Shown: positions 35,427-43,780 of the stretch, piece after piece
Layout of the letters: every line of letters starts with the position of its first letter
Numbering within the stretch: position 1 is the first letter of the stretch
Made by a program: the position numbers and the translations under genes
Source: Rhizobium leguminosarum bv. trifolii WSM1325
GTDB lineage: Bacteria; Pseudomonadota; Alphaproteobacteria; Rhizobiales; Rhizobiaceae
Direction: 5' to 3'
Assembly: GCA_000023185.1 (NCBI GenBank)
Contig: CP001622.1
Location: 744,001 to 808,000 of the forward strand
Length of the DNA: 64,000 nt
The notes under the pieces: generated by a model
What the model was told of the DNA's origin: nothing
The model's input: the letters and a program-made list of their open reading frames with translations, nothing else
Database searches by the model: none

Positions 35427-35647
35427 CGGCTATCGGTGGCTGGCGTCGTCGCCCTCCCTCGGCGACGCCAGCATCTCGGGCGCGACAATGTCGTGCCCGA
35501 CCCAGGCGGCGGCCTGGCAGACGACCGGAGCCTTTGCTCCCAGAGCCGGGGCTCCGGTCGTCATCCGTGAAAAATCAAAGACGTTGGCAGCACCCGCTCC
35601 GGCGGGAACGGCGAGCCGCGCTTGAAATCGGAAGGAAGGATCAAGCG

Positions 35648-35926
35648 ATGAGCATCCAGGCCGAGGCCACGCCAGCGCAGCAAAGCACGCACATGAACGC
35701 GCTCGAGCTCTTCCGCAGCGGCCGGGACTACATCGAGATCGCGGCCCTCCTCGGGAGGTCGGTGCCGTCGGTGGAAACCGAGATCCACCGGCTTCGAAGC
35801 GCGGAAAAGGGCGACACCGCCCACGAGGACCATGCCGGCGCAGAGATCAGGCGGTTTCCCCGCCGCACCGCCAGGCCCGGTGCCCCGGTCAATTTTGCCG
35901 GCGGGCGACGGCGGCTGCGGATTTGA
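35648..35926 (+). CDS. Putative small HTH protein
   Basis: A 92-aa protein; GGAAGGA precedes ATG 35648. Residues about 15-50 (HMNALELFRSGRDYIEIAAL, then LGRSVPSVETEIHRLRS) look like a sigma-70 region 4/GcrA-type HTH. The rest is basic (EIRRFPRRTARPGAPVNFAG). It probably binds DNA. Belongs to the rightward early operon. Confidence 0.6.
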   Translation: MSIQAEATPAQQSTHMNALELFRSGRDYIEIAALLGRSVPSVETEIHRLRSAEKGDTAHEDHAGAEIRRFPRRTARPGAPVNFAGGRRRLRI

Positions 35927-35958
35927 AGAGGCCATCTCAATCGGGAAAGGGACATCGC

Positions 35959-36324
35959 ATGGGCAAGGACACAGTGAGCCAGGAGATCATGGAAATCCTC
36001 CGCCCGGTGCTGGGGGAGGAGCTGGCGGCAGCGATCATCGAGCATCGCAAGCGCACGCTGAAGAAGCCGCTGACGGCTTATGCCGCCAGGATGCAGGCGA
36101 GGGAATATCTCATGACCGGTGACCCGGTCGGCGCCGCCGAGATGCAGATCTTCCGCGGCTGGCAGGCGATCAAATGCGACTGGTACCTCAAGGAGAAAGC
36201 GAGGGAGGCCGGGTCGATCAACAGCAGCACGAGAAGGACGACAGTCGATGCCGCAAGAGATTTCCTCTCCGGTGAAGATCATAGCTGGGATGCTTTCGGG
36301 TTTCCCGGCATCCGCAGGCACTGA
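35959..36324 (+). CDS. Hypothetical prophage-module protein
   Basis: A 121-aa helical, basic protein beginning MGKDTVSQEIMEILRPVLGE and containing LKKPLTAYAARMQAREYLMT and GDPVGAAEMQIFRGWQAIKC. No motif I recognise; the pattern fits a small phage DNA-metabolism or regulatory protein. Its 3' end overlaps the next gene by 77 bp in another frame, so one of the two boundaries may be misplaced or the overlap is real compaction. Confidence 0.6.
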   Translation: MGKDTVSQEIMEILRPVLGEELAAAIIEHRKRTLKKPLTAYAARMQAREYLMTGDPVGAAEMQIFRGWQAIKCDWYLKEKAREAGSINSSTRRTTVDAARDFLSGEDHSWDAFGFPGIRRH

Positions 36325-36685
36325 TCCCGACATGCAGATCCGCGCCTATCTCGTCGCGATCGAGGGCATCCCGCTGGAGGCGGTCTGGCAGGCCGCCAAA
36401 CTCTTCATATCAGGAAAGGTGAGGGATCATAACCGCGCCTTCGCCCCGAGCTCAGCCAGTTTCGCCGAGCAATGCCGCAATCAGCAGGCGGCGATCGAGG
36501 CGGAAAGCCGGCCGCGCATGGAGGCAGAGCCCGAGAGCCCGCAGCCGAAAGTGCCGGCCTACAAGATGCAGCTGCTGCGGGACGCAGCCAATGGAAGCCG
36601 CAGCGCCAAGCGGGAGCTCGCCAGGATGTTTCCCGACAACCCGATCATTGCAAGGGCCGCACGATACGAGGAGGCACTGAGATGA
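36248..36685 (+). CDS. Hypothetical protein, phage replication-accessory-like
   Basis: A 145-aa protein; AAGGA precedes ATG 36248. The N-terminal half (MQIRAYLVAIEGIPLEAVWQ, AAKLFISGKVRDHNRAFAPS) resembles short phage-early proteins of rhizobial prophages. The C-terminal part is charged and helical (SRSAKRELARMFPDNPIIAR). Its stop overlaps the next ATG (ATGA). Function unknown; a helicase-loader-like role is only a guess. Confidence 0.6.
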   Translation: MPQEISSPVKIIAGMLSGFPASAGTDPDMQIRAYLVAIEGIPLEAVWQAAKLFISGKVRDHNRAFAPSSASFAEQCRNQQAAIEAESRPRMEAEPESPQPKVPAYKMQLLRDAANGSRSAKRELARMFPDNPIIARAARYEEALR

Positions 36686-36981
36686 CCATCACCTTTTGGA
36701 CGGAAGACAAGATCGTCAAGGCGGAAAAGCTTTGGAAGGAAGGGCTATCGGCGAGAGAGATCGCCAACCTGTTCGGCTCGAAGAAGAACACCGTCATCAA
36801 CATGGCGCATCGCAACCGCGACAGGTTCCCCTCCAGGCAGGACACCTGGCATCCGCAGCCAAAGGCGGGCCCGCCCGTCCAGCCGATCCGCCACCCCGAC
36901 CGCGTCACGCGCGTGACCATGTCGGGCGCGCATGTGACGATGCCGCGCGTGCCCTGCATCGATGGGTATGCAGAGCCATGA
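36682..36981 (+). CDS. GcrA-like cell-cycle regulator homologue
   Basis: A 99-aa protein. Residues 1-45 (MTITFWTEDKIVKAEKLWKE, then GLSAREIANLFGSKKNTVIN and MAHRNRD) follow the GcrA N-terminal HTH closely (W-T-x-E...LWxEGLSxxxIAxxLG...N-x-V-I). GcrA is an alphaproteobacterial sigma-70 cofactor reading methylated GANTC. This copy is shorter than chromosomal GcrA and lacks an obvious sigma-binding tail. It could redirect host cell-cycle transcription. Coupled to both neighbours by ATGA. Confidence 0.8.
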   Translation: MTITFWTEDKIVKAEKLWKEGLSAREIANLFGSKKNTVINMAHRNRDRFPSRQDTWHPQPKAGPPVQPIRHPDRVTRVTMSGAHVTMPRVPCIDGYAEP

Positions 36982-37175
36982 GCACCGTCACCCCACGCGA
37001 AACCGAAGTGATCCGCTGGATGGCGGCGGGCAAGACGGCCGCCGAGATCGGCACCATTCTCGGCATCTCCCACATCACCGTGAACACGCACATTGCCAAC
37101 GCTAAGGCGAGGCTCGGCGTCTTCAAGGATACGGCGCTGGTCGCCGCGGCACTCAGAAACGGCATCATTCGATAG
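36978..37175 (+). CDS. LuxR-type HTH small regulator
   Basis: A 65-aa stand-alone LuxR-type DNA-binding domain: TPRETEVIRWMAAGKTAAEI, GTILGISHITVNTHIANAKA, RLGVFKDTALVAAALRNGII. All positions of the four-helix GerE fold are present and no receiver is attached. Its ATG overlaps the stop of the GcrA-like gene, so the two are made together. Similar lone domains occur in rhizobial prophages. Confidence 0.85.
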   Translation: MSTVTPRETEVIRWMAAGKTAAEIGTILGISHITVNTHIANAKARLGVFKDTALVAAALRNGIIR

Positions 37176-37188
37176 AGGGACGATCAGC

Positions 37189-37782
37189 ATGGGCGGCAAA
37201 GCCACCAAGGTGAAGACAGGGCGGGCAAACAAGGGCGCCGGCCGTCCGCGCAAGGAGAATGTCGAGCGTTTTCCCTGCGGCAAGATCAAGCCCTTCGAAA
37301 CCGAGAAGGAGAATATCAGCGTGGCGATATCAGCCCGCCGCCGCATCCACGGCTTCGGCCGGACGGTTGATGACGAGACGGTCAAAAGCCCCTTTGCCGG
37401 CTACACCCTCGGCCGCATGTTCCTCGACGGCCTGATCACCGCCGAGCAGCGCCAGGCCGGCGACGACTATGCCGAGGCCATCGCCCGCTACCACAAGACG
37501 ACAGGCATCCCGGCCCCGAGCCCGAGAGCGCAATCGCTCTTTACCGTCAAAGGCCATGAAGGCGAGGTGACCGAAACCTTCGCCGACCGCGCCCGCAAAG
37601 CCAGCAACCGCATGATGGCGCTGCAGGGCATCCTGCTGCGCTGCCCTGATGGGCCGCAGGTGCGCAGCATGGTCTATAACGTCACGGTGATGGACTATGA
37701 ACACTTGCGGCAGATGCCGCCGCAGCAATTGCTGTGGCTGCGGAGGGGATTGACGGCGTTGCGGGGGGCGAGGGATGGGTGA
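37189..37782 (+). CDS. Hypothetical protein, last gene of the early operon
   Basis: A 197-aa protein from ATG 37189 (AGAGGGA upstream). It has a basic N-terminal tail (MGGKATKVKTGRANKGAGRP) and an unrecognised middle with FAGYTLGRMFLDGLITAEQR. The C-terminal region reads PQVRSMVYNVTVMDYEHLRQ, then LLWLRRGLTALRGA. A homologous DNA fragment lies at 42031-42137. Position and small basic nature suggest a phage terminase-small-like or late-regulator role, but no motif proves it. Confidence 0.6.
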   Translation: MGGKATKVKTGRANKGAGRPRKENVERFPCGKIKPFETEKENISVAISARRRIHGFGRTVDDETVKSPFAGYTLGRMFLDGLITAEQRQAGDDYAEAIARYHKTTGIPAPSPRAQSLFTVKGHEGEVTETFADRARKASNRMMALQGILLRCPDGPQVRSMVYNVTVMDYEHLRQMPPQQLLWLRRGLTALRGARDG

Positions 37783-37816
37783 TGGGGGGTAAGGCTCCTC
37801 TCGGGAGTCCGGGGCT

Positions 37817-37992
37817 GCGACCTCTCTCCAGCCTCATCCTGAGGCGCCCCGCAGGGGCCTCGAAGGACGGGGCTGGCCTCCCGCCTGCCTCGATATACCA
37901 ATGCTGCCATTGGCGTCCAGCCACCAGCCCTCGTCCTTCGAGGCTCCGGCCTTTGGCCTGCGCACCTCAGGATGAGGGCTGGTCGGTGTGCC
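37817..37992. repeat. Repeat family B, copy 2
   Basis: CTCATCCTGAGGCGCCCCGC with GGCCTCGAAGGACGGGGC, about 55 unrelated bases, then CGTCCTTCGAGGCTCCGGCC with CACCTCAGGATGAGGGCTGG. Together with flanking unique sequence it fills 37783-38263, where I see no gene. Confidence 0.7.
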
Positions 37993-38263
37993 CTGCCGTT
38001 GCGCCCTCTGCAACCCCGGCCAGCGCCGGGCAGGCCAAGCGCTGATCTACATCACCAGGGGGGCAAAATTGCCACGCCTAAACACAGGCGATCGGATTGA
38101 CAGAAGATTAGCGGTTCGCACATACCTGCAGGGCCTGTTCTAATAGGGATATTGACGGATCCACCGTGAAATTGACGTTGCTGCAAGTTTTGAGGACATT
38201 GTGGGCGCGGGGGAGCAATTGCCAAACACATGTCGTTCTCAAGGGACATAAGGAAGCAAGACT

Positions 38264-38590
38264 GTGATCTACGAGCTCAGAATTTACGACTGCCTGCCCG
38301 GCCGATTGCCCGCGCTGCTCAACCGCTTTGCTGAACATACGCTGGCAATATGGGACAAGCACGGCATCAAGCAGGCGGGTTTCTTCACCACAATCGTGGG
38401 CGAAAGCAGCCAGCGTCTCACCTATCTCATCGCCTGGGAATCGCTAGCTGATCGCGAGGTGAAATGGAATGCTTTCACCACTGATCCTGCATGGCTTGAG
38501 GCCCGCGACGAGTCAGAGCGCGACGGGCAAATCCTCGCCAATATCTCTAGCCAGCTGTTGTCACCGACCGCCTTTTCGGCAGTAAAGTAA
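38264..38590 (+). CDS. NIPSNAP-family protein
   Basis: A 108-aa protein with the NIPSNAP ferredoxin-like fold: MIYELRIYDCLPGRLPALLN, then AIWDKHGIKQAGFFTTIVGE, and RLTYLIAWESLADREVKWNA. These small dimeric alpha/beta-barrel proteins have no firmly known bacterial function; some are monooxygenase-like. GTG 38264 or a later ATG could be the start. Isolated, no operon partners. Confidence 0.88.
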   Translation: MIYELRIYDCLPGRLPALLNRFAEHTLAIWDKHGIKQAGFFTTIVGESSQRLTYLIAWESLADREVKWNAFTTDPAWLEARDESERDGQILANISSQLLSPTAFSAVK

Positions 38591-38672
38591 GACACCACCG
38601 ATCCCCGCTTGCCGCCAGTCGGAATTCCACCCGAGCTGGTCATCCGCGGAAGCGATGAAGAACGGCAGCTCC

Positions 38673-38787
38673 TAGAACAGGATGATTTTAGGCCCGGTCG
38701 GCCTAAAATCTGAATCCTGTTCTAAATTAAATAGTTGGAGCATGATGTCGTCCGAAAACCGACCACACTTTTCGGCATCATGCTCTA
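38673..38787. repeat. Repeat family C, copy 2
   Basis: AGAACAGGAT...ATCCTGTTCT enclosing TTTTAGGCCCGGTCGGCCTA, then GAGCATGATGTCGTCCGAAA and TTTTCGGCATCATGCTC. The stretch 38788-38997 shows no gene. Confidence 0.75.
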
Positions 38788-38997
38788 GGATATCGCCAAC
38801 GCTGCCCGAACGGCCGGAATGGGGCGCTTCACAGACGGCTCTTCATCACCGTCGGCAAAATCGCTTAGGTCAGATCTCAGTGGCTTGGGAGAGCGAAAGC
38901 GCGCCCGCACCAGATGCCGCCGCCGCTGTTCTCGTGGGCGAGCAGGGGGCTTGCGGCGGGGCGGGCCGGTCGACGCCGGAGCTGCTCGGCCCGACGC

Positions 38998-39819
38998 TCA
39001 TCCGCGTGGGCGCTGGATCAGGTCTGTCGCATGGTCTTCCATCCAGGCGACCTCAAGCATCCCCTCGTCAAGCACACCGCGGCTGGCCAATTCCATCTCC
39101 CATGCGGAGCCCGCTGCGGCAAGGTCGCGCATATGTTGCTGCATTTGCCGAACCCGTTCGATTCCGGCCTGCATGATGCCGATCTCCGGCTCTATCCCGT
39201 AGGCATCGAGTAACAATTGAAAGCGCCGGGCTTTCTCGCGGACGCCCGTTTGCAAGCCATGCGCCTCGCATTTCTCGTCACGCCAGAACGGCACCCAGCG
39301 CCAGGCAACAAAGCCGAGGTCCCAGGCGCGCGGTCCCGGCGCTGCCGCGTCCCAATCGATGAAAGCCACGGGGAGCCCTGCTTGAAACACCGTATTCCAC
39401 GGCGTCAGGTCATTGTGGCAGACCGTTTCAACAGGGTGGCGGGCGTCAAGACGCCATTCGCGATCCCGCCATGAGAAGCTGGCTGCAGCATCGTGGTAGG
39501 ATCGCAGCAATTGTCCCAGGCGCTCGAGGACGTTATCGCGCCAGACATAATCCGGGAGACGGAGATCGAAGCGACCGCCTTTATCGGGAAGGAAGCCTTC
39601 GCCGTTGCCGACATCACCTTCGATATAGGTAAGGACTTCCCGTCCTTGGTCATCGAGGCCGAGCGCACGCGGGCAGCCATCATATCCCTGGCGCTCGACG
39701 TGCCGCAGCAGGTCGAGAACGGCGGGAGACCACGCACGTCCGCCGCGCCGCACCGTTTCGCCGATGCGCACGACATTCGAATCCTTGCCGCCGATAAGAG
39801 GATTTTCTGGCTCGTCCAT
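38998..39819 (-). CDS. Aminoglycoside-phosphotransferase-family kinase
   Basis: A 273-aa APH/ChoK-fold kinase. Catalytic loop VCHNDLTPWNTVF near residue 134 (HxDxxxxN), metal-binding AFIDWDAAAPGPRAWDL near 152 (the IDWxxxxxG motif), and an N-terminal lobe with VLTYIEGDVGN. The physiological substrate cannot be named; chromosomal homologues are rarely true resistance enzymes. Monocistronic, leftward, beside repeat-rich DNA. Confidence 0.88.
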   Translation of the reverse strand: MDEPENPLIGGKDSNVVRIGETVRRGGRAWSPAVLDLLRHVERQGYDGCPRALGLDDQGREVLTYIEGDVGNGEGFLPDKGGRFDLRLPDYVWRDNVLERLGQLLRSYHDAAASFSWRDREWRLDARHPVETVCHNDLTPWNTVFQAGLPVAFIDWDAAAPGPRAWDLGFVAWRWVPFWRDEKCEAHGLQTGVREKARRFQLLLDAYGIEPEIGIMQAGIERVRQMQQHMRDLAAAGSAWEMELASRGVLDEGMLEVAWMEDHATDLIQRPRG

Positions 39820-39964
39820 ACCCTAGCTTAGGCGAGGGCGAACTGACGGGTCAACGGAGAAGGTGCCTGCAAAGGCGAGGAGCGTCGAACCGACGTCATC
39901 GATGATCGCAGCAAGCAATAGCCGCGAAAGCCCGGACTCCCGCTCTATCCGGTTCATGCCGGGA

Positions 39965-40144
39965 ACTGCCCCTCACCCTAACCCTCTCCCCGTAAAAACG
40001 GGGCGAGGGGACGTGCCAAACGCAGCGTCAAGATTGAGGAAGCCGGTGCGGCATGTCCCTTCTCCCCGCGCGCGGGGGTCCGAAGGACGGGGCGAGACCC
40101 GTGGCTCGGACGCCGGTCGGTGGCGGCAGCCGGATGAGGGGCAG
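39965..40144. repeat. Repeat family A, copy 6
   Basis: CTGCCCCTCACCCTAACCCT ... CCCCGTAAAAACGGGG ... GTCCGAAGGACGGGGCGAGA ... GGTGGCGGCAGCCGGATGAG. Nearly the same as copy 5. Flanking 39820-39964 and 40145-40412 contain no gene I can support. Confidence 0.75.
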
Positions 40145-40412
40145 GCTGCGATCTATGTGCGGGATTGCCGCATGACATGGGATCCGCTGCTCGCGTCCAA
40201 AACGCCGCGGGTCTAAGACCGGTTGACCGCCCCCGAGCTACTCGGCCCACCGCCGTTCAAAGAACTTTGTCCTGGCGCCCAGATAAATGAGCGCGAGCAA
40301 GAGGCCGATGCCGACATGGCGACTTTGATCGACGTCGGACGGTCCCTTTTCGTTGCCGCTCTATGGGAGTATTTTGCTCTCAAAGTGTCTCAACTTGGCG
40401 TTGGAGAGTGCA

Positions 40413-41987
40413 GTGTTTGTGGACGGCAGTCGCAAGTTCCTGCTCTTTTTGGCCGTCGCATCGTGTCAACTGACGTTCGCGCCACGATTGGGTGCGGCAG
40501 ACGACACCGTTACGATCGACAGCGGAATGCTGAAGGGTGAGAGGTCGGGCACGGTCGTCAGCTTCAAAGGCATACCCTACGCGGCGCCGCCGGTTGGTGA
40601 TCTGAGATGGCGCAATCCAAGACCAACGGAGAGATGGAACGGGACCAGGGATGCCCGCAATTTCGGCCCGTCCTGCATGCAGACCGATGACCTGCCGAAG
40701 TCAGAGGATTGTTTGACTCTCAATGTCTGGACACCCGCCAAGCGTTCCAGGACACCGCTGCCGGTGATGGTTTGGATTTATGGCGGCGCTCTTGCCCAGG
40801 GAAACACCCCTCAGTATCCCGGTGGCCAGCTGGCCGCCCGCAGAGTCGTGTTCGTCAGTATGAACTACCGCATGGGACGACTGGGTTATTTTGCCCATCC
40901 TGCACTGATCAAGGAATCCCCTGACGAGCCCGTCGGCAATTATGGTTACATGGACCAGCTTGCAGCCTTGGAATGGGTCCAGCAAAATATTGAAGCCTTC
41001 GGCGGTGATCCGAAGAAAGTGACGATATTCGGAGAGTCGGCCGGTGGCGGCTCGGTGATGGCGCACATGATATCGCCGTTGTCGCGGGGGCTTTTCCGCG
41101 GCGCCATTCTACAGTCACCGGCTCTGCCTACCGCGCGTGCTGAGAGCACGCCTTTGTCACCTCTGAAAGAAGCGGAGAAAGCCGCGTTGGACTATGCGGC
41201 TTCTCTGGGGATCAACGGCAGCGATGCCGAGGCTCTCACGGCGCTTCGGGCGCTGCCTGCGGAAAAGCTGACCGAGGGTGCATCGGTAGAAGAGGTGCTG
41301 GCGGGAATGTCGACAGGCAAGCCCGTCATCGGCATCTCAGGCGCGATGATTGACGGACGGTTTTTGCTCGAAACGCCGGAAGCGGCTTTTGCGGCAGGCC
41401 GGCAGGCGCCGGTTCCCGTCATCGTCGGGGCAAATAATCGAGATCTCGGTATCGGTCAGGCAGCGACGAAAGACGATCTCTTCGCGCTGTTCGGGAAGCA
41501 TGCAGCTGAGGCCCGCACCCTCTACGATCCGACCGGCCAACAAACGCTCGATGAGCTGAAGCAGCAGGTTCTGGCCGACAAAACGCTTGTTGAACCGTCT
41601 CGCCACCTCGCTGACGAGATGATCCGCGCTGGTCAGCCGACGTGGTGGTATCGTTTCTCCTATGTCGCCGAGGCTCTCCGCAACGATCCGGCATGGAAAG
41701 GCACTCCGCACGGCTTCGAAATTCCGTATACGCTCAACATTCCAGACGCGCTGGTGAAAGACAAGGTTACGCCTGCCGACTGGGCCATGGCCACATTGGC
41801 GAGTGCTTACTGGGTCGATTTTGCAACGAGCGGTGACCCCAATGGAGGCTCACGGCCAAAATGGCCTCACCACGACCCCTTCGTCCACAGGGTCATCGAC
41901 TTCACCAATCACGGCGTGACGTTCGGAGCAGATCCGCTGAAGCCAAGGCTCGACCTTTGGCAAAGATATTGGGAGGAAGAGGAGTGA
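40413..41987 (+). CDS. Type-B carboxylesterase, exported
   Basis: A 524-aa alpha/beta-hydrolase. Starts at GTG 40413, five bases after GGAGAG; the upstream ATG at 40353 would put a non-signal stretch ahead. The product opens with a signal-like segment (GSRKFLLFLAVASCQLTFAP). Family motifs: FKGIPYAAPPVGDLRW, EDCLTLNVWTP, oxyanion-hole IYGGALAQGN, nucleophile Ser209 in FGESAGGGS, and a catalytic-His region in TPHGFEIPYTLN. Hydrolyses esters of unknown structure in the periplasm. Monocistronic. Confidence 0.92.
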   Translation: MFVDGSRKFLLFLAVASCQLTFAPRLGAADDTVTIDSGMLKGERSGTVVSFKGIPYAAPPVGDLRWRNPRPTERWNGTRDARNFGPSCMQTDDLPKSEDCLTLNVWTPAKRSRTPLPVMVWIYGGALAQGNTPQYPGGQLAARRVVFVSMNYRMGRLGYFAHPALIKESPDEPVGNYGYMDQLAALEWVQQNIEAFGGDPKKVTIFGESAGGGSVMAHMISPLSRGLFRGAILQSPALPTARAESTPLSPLKEAEKAALDYAASLGINGSDAEALTALRALPAEKLTEGASVEEVLAGMSTGKPVIGISGAMIDGRFLLETPEAAFAAGRQAPVPVIVGANNRDLGIGQAATKDDLFALFGKHAAEARTLYDPTGQQTLDELKQQVLADKTLVEPSRHLADEMIRAGQPTWWYRFSYVAEALRNDPAWKGTPHGFEIPYTLNIPDALVKDKVTPADWAMATLASAYWVDFATSGDPNGGSRPKWPHHDPFVHRVIDFTNHGVTFGADPLKPRLDLWQRYWEEEE

Positions 41988-42030
41988 CGGGGTGGTGCCC
42001 GTCGCTTAGCCTCCGCCATCCCGAGGGCTG

Positions 42031-42137
42031 CAGTCCCGGCCCCGAGCCCGAGGGCGCAATCGCTGTTCTCAGTCAAAGGCCATGAAGGCGAGGTCACCGA
42101 AACCTTCGCCGACCGCGCCCGCAAGACCAGCAACCGT
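42031..42137 (+). pseudogene. Fragment homologous to the 37189 prophage-module gene
   Basis: CCCGGCCCCGAGCCCGAG through GACCGCGCCCGCAA and CCAGCAACCG matches bases of the 37189-37782 gene with only a few changes. It reads PAPSPRAQSLFSVKGHEGEV, then TETFADRARKTSNR. Only about 35 codons remain, without start or stop. It shows that a second copy of the module once lay nearby or that DNA was duplicated. Confidence 0.55.
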
Positions 42138-42190
42138 GGTGTCAGGCCCCACTGAGGGTGACTACAGCCGCCTGCCTTCATAGCAAGGCT

Positions 42191-42424
42191 TCACGAGGCT
42201 GAGAATTTCACCATGACACCGCGCTGGCGAAAGTAGGCCTCCATCCGCTTCCTGCCAGAACGGTTATTCTGCACGAGCCTAGCCGGGTCGAATACGGCCT
42301 CTTTCACACCCGCCCGCGTCAACGCTGCCTTGAGGGCCGCGATATGCACGTCGATGTCGGCGTTGTCCGCCTGGAGCGACTCATAAATGCGGTTTGTTGC
42401 ATCTGCTACGGTTGGTTCGCTCAC
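42191..42424 (-). CDS. Hypothetical small protein
   Basis: A 77-aa protein, GTG start with AGGAG eight bases upstream. Helical N-terminus (MSEPTVADATNRIYESLQAD; IDVHIAALKAALTRAGVKEA) and a basic C-terminus (RSGRKRMEAYFRQRGVMVKF). The last part resembles short DNA-binding or plasmid-like proteins, but no family is recognised. It lies in repeat-rich DNA after the prophage-gene fragment. Confidence 0.6.
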   Translation of the reverse strand: MSEPTVADATNRIYESLQADNADIDVHIAALKAALTRAGVKEAVFDPARLVQNNRSGRKRMEAYFRQRGVMVKFSAS

Positions 42425-42599
42425 GATTGCACTCCTGTTGTCGTCTGGCTGGCCTGACCGTATTGGGGTGAAACCTGTTCACGTCAATGGGTGACAATGG
42501 ATTGGAACATTTCGTCCACTTTCGAAGATGAACCACTCAACGGCAGGAACAGCTCCGCCACCGTCCCGTGCTCCGGCCCCCGGGGAAGAAGGCGAGGTG

Positions 42600-42648
42600 T
42601 CCTCACCAGCGAGCGTTACAAAGGTGGCGGCAGCCGGATGAGGGGCGG
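42600..42648. repeat. Repeat family A, copy 7 (terminal fragment)
   Basis: Only the end module GGTGGCGGCAGCCGGATGAG with GGGC is preserved. The remaining bases of 42425-42976 hold no gene I can support. Confidence 0.5.
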
Positions 42649-42976
42649 GCGGCGATCTCTGAGTGGGTGGGGGTGCTGAGCCGATTGCTCAAGCCAAGGG
42701 ATCATCCGGCGCGGCACGCAGTGGTCGCTGTCGTCATCGAAGGCGCGGGGTTGTCGTTTCGATCGCGGGAAGGGAGGCGTCCACTGCGTGCCGCAGGAGA
42801 GCTGGTAGCGCGGCATTGTTGCGCGCACTTTGCCGGGATCATACCAATCCGTAAGAATGCAGCCCCGGCCGTTCGACCGCCGCACTTTACCAAAATGTAT
42901 AGTTCCAGCGAGGTCCCCGTGAGGTCTGGAGCGCAGGCTTGGCGCCATCATTGCCAAGTTGAAGGTCAGCTCTTTC

Positions 42977-43780
42977 ATGAACATGCGCACCGCACCTGCC
43001 GCCCTTATGCCGGCCCTTCATCCGGTCAGCCTGCGGGTGAACACCTACCTGATCAATCTCGACCGTGCGCCATTGCGCAGGTTTCGAATGGAGCGCCTGC
43101 TGGCAAGCTTCGGCCTTGCCTTCGAGCGTGTGGCGGCGGTCGATGGCGCAGGGCTGAGCCTGCCGCATCCGGGCTTCGACGAAGCATCCTATCTCCGCCG
43201 GCACGGCCGCCGGCCGAACCCTTTCGAGATCGGCTGTTATCTGAGCCACGTCGAATGCGCCAAGCGGTTCCTCGGCAGCCATGCCGAGTTCGCGCTCATT
43301 CTGGAAGACGATCTCGATTTCGATGACGATCTGGCCGAGCTGCTCGACGCCGCTCTCGAGCACCAGGCGCGCTGGGACATCCTGCGGCTGTCGACCGTCA
43401 ATACCGGGCGAAAGCACAAGGTGGAGCCGCTGACCGCATCGCGCTCGCTCGCCATCGCGCTGACCCGCGAGAAGGGCTCCGGCGCCTATCTGATCAATCG
43501 CAAGGCGGCGGGCTGGATTGCCGATGTGCTTGTCCCCATGCGCCTGCCCTATGATCTCGCCTTCGATCTGGAGTTCGATGATGGGCTGAGCGCCTGCTTC
43601 GTCGATCCGTTGCCGGTCAGCCAAAGGGCCGATCCCTGCTCGCAGATCCAGGCAGGGCTTTCGACCTACCGGCTGGGCCGCCGCCGGCCGTGGAGCGTGC
43701 TGCCGTATCGCGCTGCCGCCGAGCTGCGCCGCTTTGCCGCCCGCTTCAGCCGGCTCGCGGCATGGCGGATGCGAAATTAG
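42977..43780 (+). CDS. Glycosyltransferase family 25 (LPS-type)
   Basis: A 267-aa GT25 protein. It shows VNTYLINLDRAPLRRFRMER at the N-terminus, GCYLSHVECAKRF near 85, and the metal-binding LEDDLDFDDD near 107, then GSGAYLINRKAAGWI. It probably adds a sugar to LPS core or another surface glycan. ATG 42977 is preferred over TTG 42959 because GAAGG lies ten bases upstream. It converges with the histidine kinase gene, the 3' ends overlapping by 35 bp. Confidence 0.88.
   Translation: MNMRTAPAALMPALHPVSLRVNTYLINLDRAPLRRFRMERLLASFGLAFERVAAVDGAGLSLPHPGFDEASYLRRHGRRPNPFEIGCYLSHVECAKRFLGSHAEFALILEDDLDFDDDLAELLDAALEHQARWDILRLSTVNTGRKHKVEPLTASRSLAIALTREKGSGAYLINRKAAGWIADVLVPMRLPYDLAFDLEFDDGLSACFVDPLPVSQRADPCSQIQAGLSTYRLGRRRPWSVLPYRAAAELRRFAARFSRLAAWRMRN

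Noticed and set aside
32600..37800. Complete inducible prophage
   Set aside because: Repressor and early genes only; no integrase, terminase, capsid, tail or lysis genes recognised in the window.
42489..42976. Additional gene before the GT25 gene
   Set aside because: Frames there are Arg/Pro/Gly-rich with repeat fragments and no ribosome site; no coding signal.
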